This document shows positions 28,388 to 35,971 of a stretch of DNA of 64,000 nucleotides, piece by piece (positions within the stretch are counted from its first letter, which is position 1; the number at the start of each line of letters is the position of its first letter). Source of the DNA: Janthinobacterium sp. TND4EL3 (GTDB lineage: Bacteria; Pseudomonadota; Gammaproteobacteria; Burkholderiales; Burkholderiaceae_D); the NCBI RefSeq assembly GCF_900156175.1, contig NZ_FTMV01000020.1:1-64000 (forward strand), given 5' to 3'. Below the pieces are notes generated by a model, which was given only the letters and a program-made list of their open reading frames with translations, made no database searches and was not told the DNA's origin. A program made the position numbers and the translations under genes.

Positions 28388-30253
28388 ATGAATCGCTATC
28401 CTGCCTGGAAATACATCATCATCGTCGTCGCCTTATTGCTGGGCGCACTCTATACGGCGCCCAATTATTTCGGTGAATCACCGGCGCTGCAAGTAACCAG
28501 CGGCAAGTCGACCGTCAAAGTGACGGGCGAACTGATGACGCAAGTCGAGCAAATATTGACGAAAGAGAACGTCAAGTCGGAAGGTGTCACCATGGATGGC
28601 GCCGGCAACCTCGCCTCCGTGCGCGTGCGTTTTGCCGATCCCGATACCCAGTTCAAGGCAAAACTGGTGCTGGAAAAAGACTTGAATACGGATGCCAGCG
28701 ACCCCGCGTACATCGTGACGGTCAATCTGCAAGCCAATACCCCGATGTGGATGCAAAAATTGCATGCCTTGCCCATGTTCCTGGGCCTGGATTTGCGCGG
28801 TGGCGTGCACTTCCTGATGCAGGTCGATGCGAAAGCAGTACTGAACAAGAAGGTCCAGGGCGTCCAGTCCGCCGCGCGTAGCGTGCTGCGCGACAAAAAT
28901 ATCCGCCACGCCGGCATCGAGCGCGTGGGCGACAGCGTGCAGATCAACTTCCGCGACGCGGAAACGCGCCTGAAGGCCAAGAATGTGCTGTCCGACCAGA
29001 TGTCGGAACTGGCTTTCGCCGATGCGGGCGAAGGCAGCGACCTGAAACTGAACATCACCCTGAAACCGGCGGCCCTGAAGGCCACCATCGATGAAGGCGT
29101 GAAACAGAATATCTCCACCCTGTCCAAGCGCGTCAACGAGCTGGGCGTGGCCGAGCCGCTGATCCAGCAGCAAGGTCCGGACCGCATCGTGGTGCAACTG
29201 CCTGGCGTGCAGGACGTGGCCCGCGCGAAAGCCATCATCGGCCGCACGGCGACCCTGGAAGTGCGCCTGGTCGACGAAACCATCGTGCCCGGCACCGAAC
29301 TGTCGAGCGCCATTCCGTTCAACTCCGAATTGTTCACCGTCGGCAAGGGCGTGCCTGTCGTGCTGGCGAAAGACGTGATCCTGACGGGCGACTACATTTC
29401 CAGCGCCACGGCCAGCTTCGACCAGAACCAGCAAGCGGCCGTGTCGATCGACCTGAACGGCGACGGCGGACGCAAGATGCGCGAAGCGACGCGTGAACGC
29501 GTGGGCAAGCGCATGGCCATCGTGCTGTTTGAAAAAGGCAAGCCGGAAGTGCTGTCGGTCGCCACCATCCAGCAGGAACTCGGTTCGCGCTTCCAGATCA
29601 CCGGCATGGGCGGCGCGGAAAACGCAAATGAACTGGCGCTGCTGCTGCGCTCGGGTGCCCTGTCCGCACCGATGACCGTCATCGAAGAACGCACGATCGG
29701 ACCGCAACTGGGCGCGGAAAACATCGCCAAGGGCTTCCACTCGACCTTGTACGGTTTCATCGCCATCGCCATCTTCATGATTGCCTACTACATGCTGTTC
29801 GGCGCCTTCAGCGTGCTGGCCCTGGCCACCAACCTGTTGTTGCTGGTCGGCTTGCTGTCGATGATCCAGGTGACCTTGACCTTGCCAGGTATCGCCGCTA
29901 TCGCGCTGGCGCTGGGCATGGCGATTGACGCCAACGTGCTGATCAATGAACGTATCCGCGAAGAGCTGCGTGCCGGCAATACGCCGCAAGCGGCGATCGC
30001 TGCCGGCTTCGACCGCGCCTGGGCCACGATTCTGGACTCGAACGTGACCACCCTGATCGTCGGCCTGGCCTTGCTGGCCTTCGGCAGCGGTCCTGTGCGC
30101 GGCTTCGCTGTCGTGCATTGCCTGGGCATTCTGACCTCGATGTTCTCCTCCGTGTTCGTGTCGCGCGGCGTGGTCAACCTCTGGTATGGCCGCAAGAAAA
30201 AGCTGACGACCTTGTCGATCGGCACGGTGTGGGTGCCGGGCGCCAGCAAATAA
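28388..30253 (+). CDS. secD: Protein translocase subunit SecD
   Basis: 621-residue inner membrane protein (E. coli 615) that uses the proton gradient to complete protein export. Residues 1-25 form TM1. A large periplasmic domain follows, with the D1 motif LGLDLRGGVHF and the P1 head region. Five C-terminal helices carry the conserved TLPGIAAIALALGMAIDANVLINER block (D5/D6). RVNELGVAEPLIQQQG is a typical SecD periplasmic motif. It is followed 90 bases later by secF. Confidence 0.97.
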   Translation: MNRYPAWKYIIIVVALLLGALYTAPNYFGESPALQVTSGKSTVKVTGELMTQVEQILTKENVKSEGVTMDGAGNLASVRVRFADPDTQFKAKLVLEKDLNTDASDPAYIVTVNLQANTPMWMQKLHALPMFLGLDLRGGVHFLMQVDAKAVLNKKVQGVQSAARSVLRDKNIRHAGIERVGDSVQINFRDAETRLKAKNVLSDQMSELAFADAGEGSDLKLNITLKPAALKATIDEGVKQNISTLSKRVNELGVAEPLIQQQGPDRIVVQLPGVQDVARAKAIIGRTATLEVRLVDETIVPGTELSSAIPFNSELFTVGKGVPVVLAKDVILTGDYISSATASFDQNQQAAVSIDLNGDGGRKMREATRERVGKRMAIVLFEKGKPEVLSVATIQQELGSRFQITGMGGAENANELALLLRSGALSAPMTVIEERTIGPQLGAENIAKGFHSTLYGFIAIAIFMIAYYMLFGAFSVLALATNLLLLVGLLSMIQVTLTLPGIAAIALALGMAIDANVLINERIREELRAGNTPQAAIAAGFDRAWATILDSNVTTLIVGLALLAFGSGPVRGFAVVHCLGILTSMFSSVFVSRGVVNLWYGRKKKLTTLSIGTVWVPGASK

Positions 30254-30343
30254 GCGACGACCCCGACTTACCGAATAGCGTCAACAGCGATAGCGTCCGG
30301 CGGTCCCGCCGCCGGATGCACAGAATAGAACTCAGAGGATTTC

Positions 30344-31366
30344 ATGGAATTTTTCCGGATCAAAAAAGATATTCCCTTCATGCGCCATGCGTTGATTTTC
30401 AACGTCATCTCGGCCGTGACCTTCCTTGCCGCCGTCTTCTTCCTGGTGCACAAGGGCTTGCACCTGTCCGTGGAATTCAAGGGCGGTACCCTGATGGAGG
30501 TGAAATACCCCAAGGCGGCCAACCTTGAAGGCATACGCGGCACCCTGATCGCCATGGGCTACGAAGAGCCGGGCGTGACCAGTTTCGACACGGCGCGCGA
30601 CGTCATGATCCGCCTGCCGGTGGAGAAGGGCGTGTCTGCCGCGAATACCTCGCAGCGCGTGTTTGACGCGCTGTGCAAGGCCGAGCAAGGCACGGCCAAG
30701 GCCATCGACACCGTCACCGCAAAGGGCGAACATGTGCTCAAGAGCGCCTGCATGGACACCGCCGGCAATGAAGCGGTGGTACTGCAGAAGGTTGAATTCG
30801 TCGGCCCGCAAGTGGGCGAGGAACTGGCGCAGAACGGCTTGAACGCGCTGGTGGTGGTGATTATCGGCGTGATGATCTACCTGGCCATCCGCTTCGAATG
30901 GAAATACGCTGTCTCGGCCATTATCGCCAACTTGCATGACGTGGTGATCATCCTGGGCTTCTTCGCCTTCTTCGAGTGGGAATTCTCGCTGACGGTGCTG
31001 GCGGCCATCCTGGCGGTGCTCGGTTATTCCGTCAACGAATCGGTGGTGATCTTTGACCGTATCCGCGAAAACTTCCGCAAGCAGCGCAAGGCTTCCGTGC
31101 ATGAAGTGATCGACAACGCAATCACCAGCACCATTTCGCGTACCATCATCACCCACGGCTCGACCCAGATGATGGTGCTGTCGATGCTGGTCTTCGGCGG
31201 CCAGACCCTGCACCACTTCGCCCTGGCGCTGACCATCGGTATCTGCTTCGGTATCTACTCGTCCGTGTTCGTCGCGGCCTCCATCGCCATGTGGCTGGGC
31301 GTGAAGCGCGAAGACTTGATCAAGCCGGTCAAGGAAAAAGACGAAACCGACGGCGCCGTGGTGTAA
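30344..31366 (+). CDS. secF: Protein translocase subunit SecF
   Basis: 340-residue partner of SecD (E. coli 323). A short N-terminal cytoplasmic stretch leads to TM1 with the VEFKGGTLMEV motif. The periplasmic domain carries an insertion relative to E. coli that contains two Cys (DALCKAEQ and LKSACMDT). The helices with GYSVNESVVIFDRIRE and the RTIITHGSTQMMVL segment follow. AGAGGA precedes the ATG. A strong terminator after the stop closes the queA-secF block. Confidence 0.96.
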   Translation: MEFFRIKKDIPFMRHALIFNVISAVTFLAAVFFLVHKGLHLSVEFKGGTLMEVKYPKAANLEGIRGTLIAMGYEEPGVTSFDTARDVMIRLPVEKGVSAANTSQRVFDALCKAEQGTAKAIDTVTAKGEHVLKSACMDTAGNEAVVLQKVEFVGPQVGEELAQNGLNALVVVIIGVMIYLAIRFEWKYAVSAIIANLHDVVIILGFFAFFEWEFSLTVLAAILAVLGYSVNESVVIFDRIRENFRKQRKASVHEVIDNAITSTISRTIITHGSTQMMVLSMLVFGGQTLHHFALALTIGICFGIYSSVFVAASIAMWLGVKREDLIKPVKEKDETDGAVV

Positions 31367-31395
31367 GCGCAGGTCTTTTGCAGGTTGAATGAAGA

Positions 31396-31427
31396 ACGAC
31401 CACCGTTTGCGGTGGTCGTTTTTTTTT
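31396..31427 (+). terminator. Intrinsic terminator after secF
   Basis: ACGACCACC and GGTGGTCGT form a 9-bp stem around GTTTGC, followed by at least eight T. It ends only seven bases before the first ATG of the next gene. Confidence 0.93.
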
Positions 31428-31440
31428 GTAACGGATGATG

Positions 31441-32190
31441 ATGAAGCGTTTTTTATGGGTAGGTGTGATGGCCGGCGTGACGGGGCTGGCCGGCGCGGCC
31501 GATTTCAGCCGTGTCGACGCCGGCAGCATCGCCATGCGTGGCGCGATTGCCGATGGCGATGCGGACCGGCTGCGGCAGATGTACACGCGCGAGACGACTT
31601 TGTTGCGCATCAATAGTGACGGCGGCGAGCCGCTGGCGGCAATGTCGCTGGGACGATTCATTCGCCAGCAGCGGCTCGATCTCGCTATCGACACCATGTG
31701 CGCGGGCAGCTGCGCCCTGTATGTCTTCCCGGCCGCGCTGCGCAAGAGCATTCCCGCCAATGCCGTGCTGGCCCTGCAGGAACCGGCCTTCCTGCGCGCG
31801 CAGGCGGACCGGGCGCACATGCACCGCACCCTGGTCGAGGCGGGCGTGGCGGCCCAGGACCTGGGCAGCGAAACGGCGGCGCTGGCAGCGCAGCTGGCAA
31901 GCGTGGCAACGCTGGAAGCGGCCTTTGCCTCGGATCTGGGCATCGCACCCGCCTTTTATCGCGATTTCCGGCAGGTCGCCGCGCAGGCCGAGAGCGTGCG
32001 GCGCCGCTTTCCCGACCAGGAGGCCGCCGTCTACTGGTGGCCTGGTGCGGCACGCCTGCAGCGCTGCTACGGCATCGCGGGCGTGGAAGAGGGGCCGCGC
32101 GCGGCGCGCCTGGCGCCTGACGGCTATCTGTACGTGCCGGCCCTGTCTGCCCTCGTCATGGGCGACCAGGCCTTGCAGGGCTGTCCATGA
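31441..32190 (+). CDS. Periplasmic ClpP/crotonase-fold protein (COG3904-like)
   Basis: 249 residues from the third of three consecutive ATG codons (31435, 31438, 31441); the third gives a normal signal peptide (MKRFLWVG... ending LAGAA). The centre follows the ClpP-class layout: INSDGGEPLAAMSLGRFIR, then the IDTMCAGSCALYVFPAA block where ClpP-type proteases have their nucleophile, then a LQEPAF segment in place of the His strand. This matches my memory of COG3904 'predicted periplasmic proteins', whose proteolytic activity is unproven. The catalytic Ser is not obvious. The start has no ribosome site and lies directly after the secF terminator. Its stop overlaps the next gene's ATG (ATGA). Confidence 0.62.
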   Translation: MKRFLWVGVMAGVTGLAGAADFSRVDAGSIAMRGAIADGDADRLRQMYTRETTLLRINSDGGEPLAAMSLGRFIRQQRLDLAIDTMCAGSCALYVFPAALRKSIPANAVLALQEPAFLRAQADRAHMHRTLVEAGVAAQDLGSETAALAAQLASVATLEAAFASDLGIAPAFYRDFRQVAAQAESVRRRFPDQEAAVYWWPGAARLQRCYGIAGVEEGPRAARLAPDGYLYVPALSALVMGDQALQGCP

Positions 32191-32888
32191 GCCGCAGCGG
32201 CCGTCTGTTCCTGCTGATGGATGCCATGCGGGCCAGACGCGTGCCGGTGACCGCTGCCCAGCTGGCGCGGCAGCTGGGTGTGTCCGAGCGTACGATCTAC
32301 CGCGATATCCAGACCCTGGCCGAACTGGGCGCGCCATTGCAGGGCGAGGCCGGCATCGGCTATGTGCTGCGCCGCGGCGCCTTCCTGCCGCCGCTGATGT
32401 TCGGACCCGATGAACTGGAGGCGCTGGTGCTGGGGGCGCGCTGGGTGCGCCGGCAGGGCGATGCGGGCCTGGCGCAGGCGGCCAGCAATGCCCTGGCGAA
32501 GATCGCGGCCGCTTCGCCGCGCGATTTGCGCGACAGCATGGCCGAGACCAGCCTGTGGGTGCCGCTGGGGCGTCCCGCCGATGGCGGGGAACCGGCCGAC
32601 CGCTATGTGCAGCCCGTGCGCGAGGCCATCCGCTACGAACAGAAACTCACGCTCGCGTATGAGGATGAGCGCGGCAGCGCCACGCAACGCACGGTGTGGC
32701 CATTCGCGCTGGCCTTTTTCGAGGGCAAGCGCCTGCTGGCCGCCTGGTGCGAGCTGCGCGGCGACTACCGGCATTTCCGCATCGACCGCATCGCCGGCGT
32801 GCAGCAGCACGAGGAGCGCTATCCCACGCGGCGCCATGTGCTGCTCGATGCCTGGCGCAAGGCCCACGAGATTGATCCGGAATCCTGA
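32187..32888 (+). CDS. WYL-domain transcriptional regulator (YafY family)
   Basis: 233-residue repressor/activator. The N-terminal winged helix HTH_11 (residues 1-60: LLMDAMRARRVPVTAAQLARQ, with recognition helix SERTIYRDIQTL) is followed by a linker and a WYL domain (residues about 140-215: YEQKLTLAYED, then FEGKRLLAAWCELR, RHFRIDRIAG). WYL domains sense small ligands. Its ATG overlaps the TGA of the ClpP-fold gene, so the two are co-translated. A glutathione transferase gene follows 74 bases later, the frequent neighbour for YafY regulators, and may be its target. Confidence 0.88.
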   Translation: MSRSGRLFLLMDAMRARRVPVTAAQLARQLGVSERTIYRDIQTLAELGAPLQGEAGIGYVLRRGAFLPPLMFGPDELEALVLGARWVRRQGDAGLAQAASNALAKIAAASPRDLRDSMAETSLWVPLGRPADGGEPADRYVQPVREAIRYEQKLTLAYEDERGSATQRTVWPFALAFFEGKRLLAAWCELRGDYRHFRIDRIAGVQQHEERYPTRRHVLLDAWRKAHEIDPES

Positions 32889-32962
32889 TATTCGCTCCTG
32901 ACAAAAACTGTCAGTGATGGCCCGTACGATGGTGGCTTCTTCACTCACCGGAGCCATCCATC

Positions 32963-33589
32963 ATGCGCCTGTACCGCCACCCCATGTCCTCGAATGCCCG
33001 CCGTGCCCTGATGACGGCGATCCACCTCGGCCTGCCGCTGGAACTGGCCGAAGTCGACCTGATGAATGCGGACGACCGCCGCCGCCTGCTTGAACTGAAC
33101 CCGAACGGCAAAGTGCCCGTGCTGGCCGATGGCGCTTTCCTGCTGTGGGAATCGTGCGCCATCATGCAATACCTGGCCGAGCAGGTGCCCGGCCAGACGA
33201 TTTATCCGCAGGCGCCGCAAGCGCGCGCCGACGTCAACCGCTGGCTGTTCTGGGCCGCGCAGCACTTCGCGCCTGCCATCAGCGTGCTGGCCTGGGAGCG
33301 GGCCTGGAAAGGCATGACAGGCAATGGTCCGGCGGACCCGCTCGAAGAGGCGCGCGGCGAACGCGACCTGCATGAATGCGCCATGGTGCTGGACGCGCAC
33401 CTGGCCCAGCGCGACTGGCTTTGCGGCGATGCCTTGACCCTGGCCGATTTCGCGGTGGCCGCGCCGCTGATGTACAGCGAACGCGTGCAATTGCCGCTGG
33501 GGCAGTACGCCAACATCCAGGCCTGGTTTGGCCGCGTGCAGCAACTGCGCGCCTGGCAGGAAACGGAAGTGACGCTGATCGGGGCTTGA
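32963..33589 (+). CDS. Glutathione S-transferase family protein
   Basis: 208 residues. The N-terminal thioredoxin-like domain begins MRLYRHPMSSNARR, the Ser/Asn at 10-11 being likely catalytic. NGKVPVL contains the cis-Pro, and WESCAIMQYLAE is the glutathione-binding Glu-Ser pair. A helical C-terminal domain has the N-capping GDALTLADFAVAAPL. The substrate is unknown. It starts 74 bases after the WYL regulator, in a spacer with a possible promoter. A terminator follows about 95 bases after the stop. Confidence 0.88.
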   Translation: MRLYRHPMSSNARRALMTAIHLGLPLELAEVDLMNADDRRRLLELNPNGKVPVLADGAFLLWESCAIMQYLAEQVPGQTIYPQAPQARADVNRWLFWAAQHFAPAISVLAWERAWKGMTGNGPADPLEEARGERDLHECAMVLDAHLAQRDWLCGDALTLADFAVAAPLMYSERVQLPLGQYANIQAWFGRVQQLRAWQETEVTLIGA

Positions 33590-33645
33590 ATATGGCTGCT
33601 AAGTGAGCCAGCGCACGGAGCCGGCATGGCGGCGCGGCATAAGAT

Positions 33646-33671
33646 AGGGCTGTCTCTTTCAGGACATCCCT
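33646..33671 (+). other. Imperfect hairpin between GST and its downstream terminator
   Basis: AGGGCTGTC pairs with GACATCCCT (one mismatch) around TCTTTCAG. Together with the terminator at 33685-33711 it forms a two-hairpin segment that could be the 3' UTR of the GST mRNA or a short RNA. No promoter of its own is convincing. Confidence 0.3.
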
Positions 33672-33684
33672 AGCTTTGGACTTT

Positions 33685-33711
33685 ACCCGCTTTCGAGCGG
33701 GTTTTTTTTTT
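33685..33711 (+). terminator. Intrinsic terminator
   Basis: ACCCGC and GCGGGT form a 6-bp stem around TTTCGA, followed by nine or more T. It closes the ClpP-fold/WYL/GST transcription unit. Confidence 0.85.
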
Positions 33712-33783
33712 GCCTTGCCTGGAGCTTGAAAAGTTGACAAGTGCACCGCATGTGGACCGTACTCTCTTTTCAGGAAGATCCGC

Positions 33784-33942
33784 ATGTTCATGCCGCGCCA
33801 TCCGAAGCCGCTGTTGAGTACCCGGGCTGTTGCCATGCAAGTCGTCAGGCAGGAGCAAACGAGCAAGGCCGTGGACAAGCACGTGCTGATCGTCGAGACA
33901 GCCAAGCCAGCGGCACCGCCACCGGCCAGCAAGAAGCGCTAG
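33784..33942 (+). CDS. Small basic protein, unknown
   Basis: A 52-residue ORF with a good ribosome site (AGGAAG seven bases before the ATG) and a perfect TTGACA at 33734-33739, although a -10 is not clear. The peptide is basic and ends in a Pro/Ala/Lys tail (KPAAPPPASKKR). It has a short central strand-like stretch (HVLIVETA) and no membrane segment. It lies just after a terminator, so it would be an independent unit. Its TAG stop overlaps the TAG of the convergent HDOD gene in CTAG. I recognise no family; coding status is likely but not certain. Confidence 0.5.
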   Translation: MFMPRHPKPLLSTRAVAMQVVRQEQTSKAVDKHVLIVETAKPAAPPPASKKR

Positions 33943-34787
33943 TGCACGAGCACCTTCAGCAGCGACTGCACTTCGTCATCCGATTCGGCGAGGATGCTCG
34001 ACAGGGTCATGTCGTCGCCGATGACGCAGTCGATGCTGCGGGCAGCGCGGGCGGCCCGGACGGCGATGGCGGCCGGGCTTTCGTTGAGCGGTGACGCCAC
34101 TGGCGCCAGGTCGTTCGCCAGCAGCAGGGTGTCGCCCAGCGATTCAGGCGGGATGGCGCGCAATCCCTCCCACAGGGAATCGATGGCGTGCATCACGGCT
34201 TCCGGCACCTTGAGTTTGGTCAACACGCCGTGGCCGATCGCCTGCTCGCCATGTTCGACCCAGTCCTGCGGTTCGCCATCAAGAATGCCGGGAAACTCGG
34301 CCGCGCGCGACAGCAGATAAAAGCCGCCCACTTCGTGCACGATGCCTGCAAACAGGGCTGTATCGGGGTCGACCCTGGTGACCCGGCGGGCCAGCACCTG
34401 CGACAGCGCCGCCACATGGGCCGTATGCTCCCACAACTGGTTGGCCTTGGCTTGCAACACGGGATCGGTAATCGTGCTGCCCAGCTGGCGCACGATCAGC
34501 GAGGCCACCACCGACTGCAGCGTACGTACGCCAAGCCGTTGCACGGCATTGCGCACGCTGGTGATCTCGTTGCCGGACCGGTTGAAGGCCACGGAATTGG
34601 CGATGGCCACCGTGCGCGCCGCCAGCAGCGGGTCGGCCTGCACCAGCTTGGCGGCCGCTTCGATATGGCAGTCGGGATCGGCCAGCGCCTGCTGCAGCTT
34701 GAGCGAAGCGTCCACATTGGCGGGGAAGGTCAGCTCGCCACGAGCGGCTTGCGCGGCGATGCTTTTAAAGGCGTCGAGTCTGTTCAT
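33939..34787 (-). CDS. HDOD-domain signalling protein
   Basis: 282-residue protein dominated by a HDOD helical bundle (residues about 15-215), a non-catalytic relative of HD phosphohydrolases. Signatures are KLVQADPLLAARTVAIANS, EITSVRNAVQRLGVRTLQSVV and FAGIVHEVGGFYLL. HDOD proteins act in signalling, often linked to c-di-GMP, motility or stress. There is no output domain beyond the bundle. The start at 34787 is the first residue that aligns with the family; the open frame continues 56 codons upstream across a long inverted repeat and is not credible. It is transcribed toward the 52-residue ORF. Confidence 0.85.
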   Translation of the reverse strand: MNRLDAFKSIAAQAARGELTFPANVDASLKLQQALADPDCHIEAAAKLVQADPLLAARTVAIANSVAFNRSGNEITSVRNAVQRLGVRTLQSVVASLIVRQLGSTITDPVLQAKANQLWEHTAHVAALSQVLARRVTRVDPDTALFAGIVHEVGGFYLLSRAAEFPGILDGEPQDWVEHGEQAIGHGVLTKLKVPEAVMHAIDSLWEGLRAIPPESLGDTLLLANDLAPVASPLNESPAAIAVRAARAARSIDCVIGDDMTLSSILAESDDEVQSLLKVLVH

Positions 34788-34884
34788 TGAAAAAATTATA
34801 CTCGCAATATTTCCGTGTGGAACTTTTTGGCCATGATCTTTTCGCAAACAGCCTGGCAAAAGGCAAGCAAAGCCCCGTAAACGC

Positions 34885-34921
34885 AAAATGGGCACGCGTA
34901 CAGTCGACGCGTGCCCATTTT
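34885..34921 (-). terminator. Long inverted repeat, probable terminator for the minus-strand gene at 35073
   Basis: AAAATGGGCACGCGT and ACGCGTGCCCATTTT form a perfect 15-bp stem around ACAGTCG. The A/T-runs at both ends would serve either direction. It lies about 150 bases beyond the small acidic gene and about 100 bases before the HDOD start, with the dispersed repeat copy A between it and the acidic gene. Confidence 0.65.
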
Positions 34922-34956
34922 GAACGACGAAATTCCGAACGCTTAACAAAACCATT

Positions 34957-35058
34957 GCGAGCGGATGGGATTTGTGGCTAAGAAGCGCAACCGTACCTTA
35001 GTACGGGGGCGCCGAGCCGGTGAGCATCGCAGGCCGCAAAGCGCACCGCGCAGCAGGT
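34957..35058. repeat. Dispersed intergenic repeat, copy A
   Basis: About 102 bases matching a second copy at 49876-49963. It runs from GCGAGCGG through AAGAAGCGCAAC, a hairpin, and a 39-base block (35020-35058) that is identical to copy B at 38 positions. The hairpin is CCGTAC (34991-34996), loop CTTA, GTACGG (35001-35006). Relative to copy B there are 14 extra bases just after the hairpin, not a multiple of three, which argues against coding. It ends 14 bases before the stop of the minus-strand gene at 35073, so it occupies that gene's 3' UTR. Confidence 0.8.
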
Positions 35059-35072
35059 CTTGTTACGCGTTG

Positions 35073-35357
35073 TTAGAGAGATTCGCTGAAGATGGCGTCG
35101 CAGCCTTCGACCAGTTCGTCGCTGTCTTCCAGTTCATCCGTCAGGCCGAGGTCGAAGAGTTCCTCGACGGCGTTCATGAAGCTGTTGTGCTTGGTCGCAC
35201 CGATCAGGCGGTAGATTTCGCCATCTTCATTGCGCACGCCGATGATCAGCTTTTCCTGGCGCACCAGTTCAGGCGTGCTGGCGTTGAGCAACAAGTTGCC
35301 GATGATGTGTTTATCGAAATGAGCGGGCTTTTTGCCTTCGAGCAGTGTGGTTTTCAA
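35073..35357 (-). CDS. Small acidic protein, unknown
   Basis: 94 residues, starting with TTG at 35357; AAGGA lies seven bases upstream and no ATG is available. The N-terminal half has basic and hydrophobic residues (LLEGKKPAHFDKHIIGNLLL), followed by EKLIIGVRNEDGEIYRLIG. The C-terminal third is strongly acidic (FDLGLTDELEDSDELVEG). It has no signal peptide, membrane segment or Cys motif. It lies 48 bases downstream of the MarR gene in the same direction and may be co-transcribed. I recognise no family. The 3' side carries the dispersed repeat copy A and then a long inverted repeat. Confidence 0.68.
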   Translation of the reverse strand: MKTTLLEGKKPAHFDKHIIGNLLLNASTPELVRQEKLIIGVRNEDGEIYRLIGATKHNSFMNAVEELFDLGLTDELEDSDELVEGCDAIFSESL

Positions 35358-35405
35358 CTTGTTTTCCTTTGTCTTGTTTGAATCTGATGTTTGCTTGATG
35401 AATTG

Positions 35406-35840
35406 TCAGCCGTGGCCATGCGCAATGGCCTGCTTCAGGCTCGCCAGGGTCGTTTCCAGACGAATAAAATCGTCTTCGGTATAGCCGGCAAACAAGTGCT
35501 GCCCTTGCCTGGTCAGCTTGGGGAATACGTCATGAAACACTTGTTCGCCCTCGCAGCTCAGGCGTACGAAGTAGGAGCGTTTGTCGCGCGTACAACGTTC
35601 CCGTAGCACCAGCCCCTTTTGTTCCAGCCGGTCCACCACGCCGGTCAAGGTGCCCTTGGTGATCAGGGTTTTCTGCCCCAGTTCCTTGTAGGACATGCCG
35701 CAGGTGTTGCCAAGCGTGGCGATGATGTCGAATTGGGCATGCGTCAAGCCGTACTGGCGCACGAAGTCGCCGGAAAACCGCTCGAAGCCCTGCATGCATT
35801 CGGCCAGCAGCCGGATACTTTTTAAATATCGTTCACCCAT
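35406..35840 (-). CDS. MarR-family transcriptional regulator
   Basis: 144-residue winged-helix regulator. The HTH is at residues about 40-85 (GMSYKELGQKTLITKGTLTGVVDRLEQKGLV), followed by the wing RERCTRDKRSYFVRLS. It is flanked by helices that form the dimer interface. It has a single Cys near residue 15 and another at 47 that could be redox-sensitive. The regulated gene may be the small acidic protein downstream on the same strand. It is divergent from the AraC-type regulator at 35972 across 131 bases. Confidence 0.88.
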   Translation of the reverse strand: MGERYLKSIRLLAECMQGFERFSGDFVRQYGLTHAQFDIIATLGNTCGMSYKELGQKTLITKGTLTGVVDRLEQKGLVLRERCTRDKRSYFVRLSCEGEQVFHDVFPKLTRQGQHLFAGYTEDDFIRLETTLASLKQAIAHGHG

Positions 35841-35971
35841 GGGTGTGATTATATCCTTCCGCCCCGCTTTTTTCCGGCGCAGCGGGCGGGCGCCCTCGAT
35901 GGCGGGCGCAGAGCCGTCGAACTCCGGTATGATAGGCGAACTGTAGCCATAGCCCCGATCCCTCCCCGCCG

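Noticed and set aside
32124-32957. Minus-strand frame antisense to the WYL regulator
   Set aside because: The sense gene has intact HTH and WYL motifs and a coupled start. The antisense frame shows only Gln/His/Ala-rich composition.
33939-34955. Longer HDOD protein starting at 34955
   Set aside because: The extension reads through a 15-bp inverted repeat and gives a Cys/Arg/Leu-rich stretch unrelated to HDOD proteins. The Met at 34787 matches the family start.
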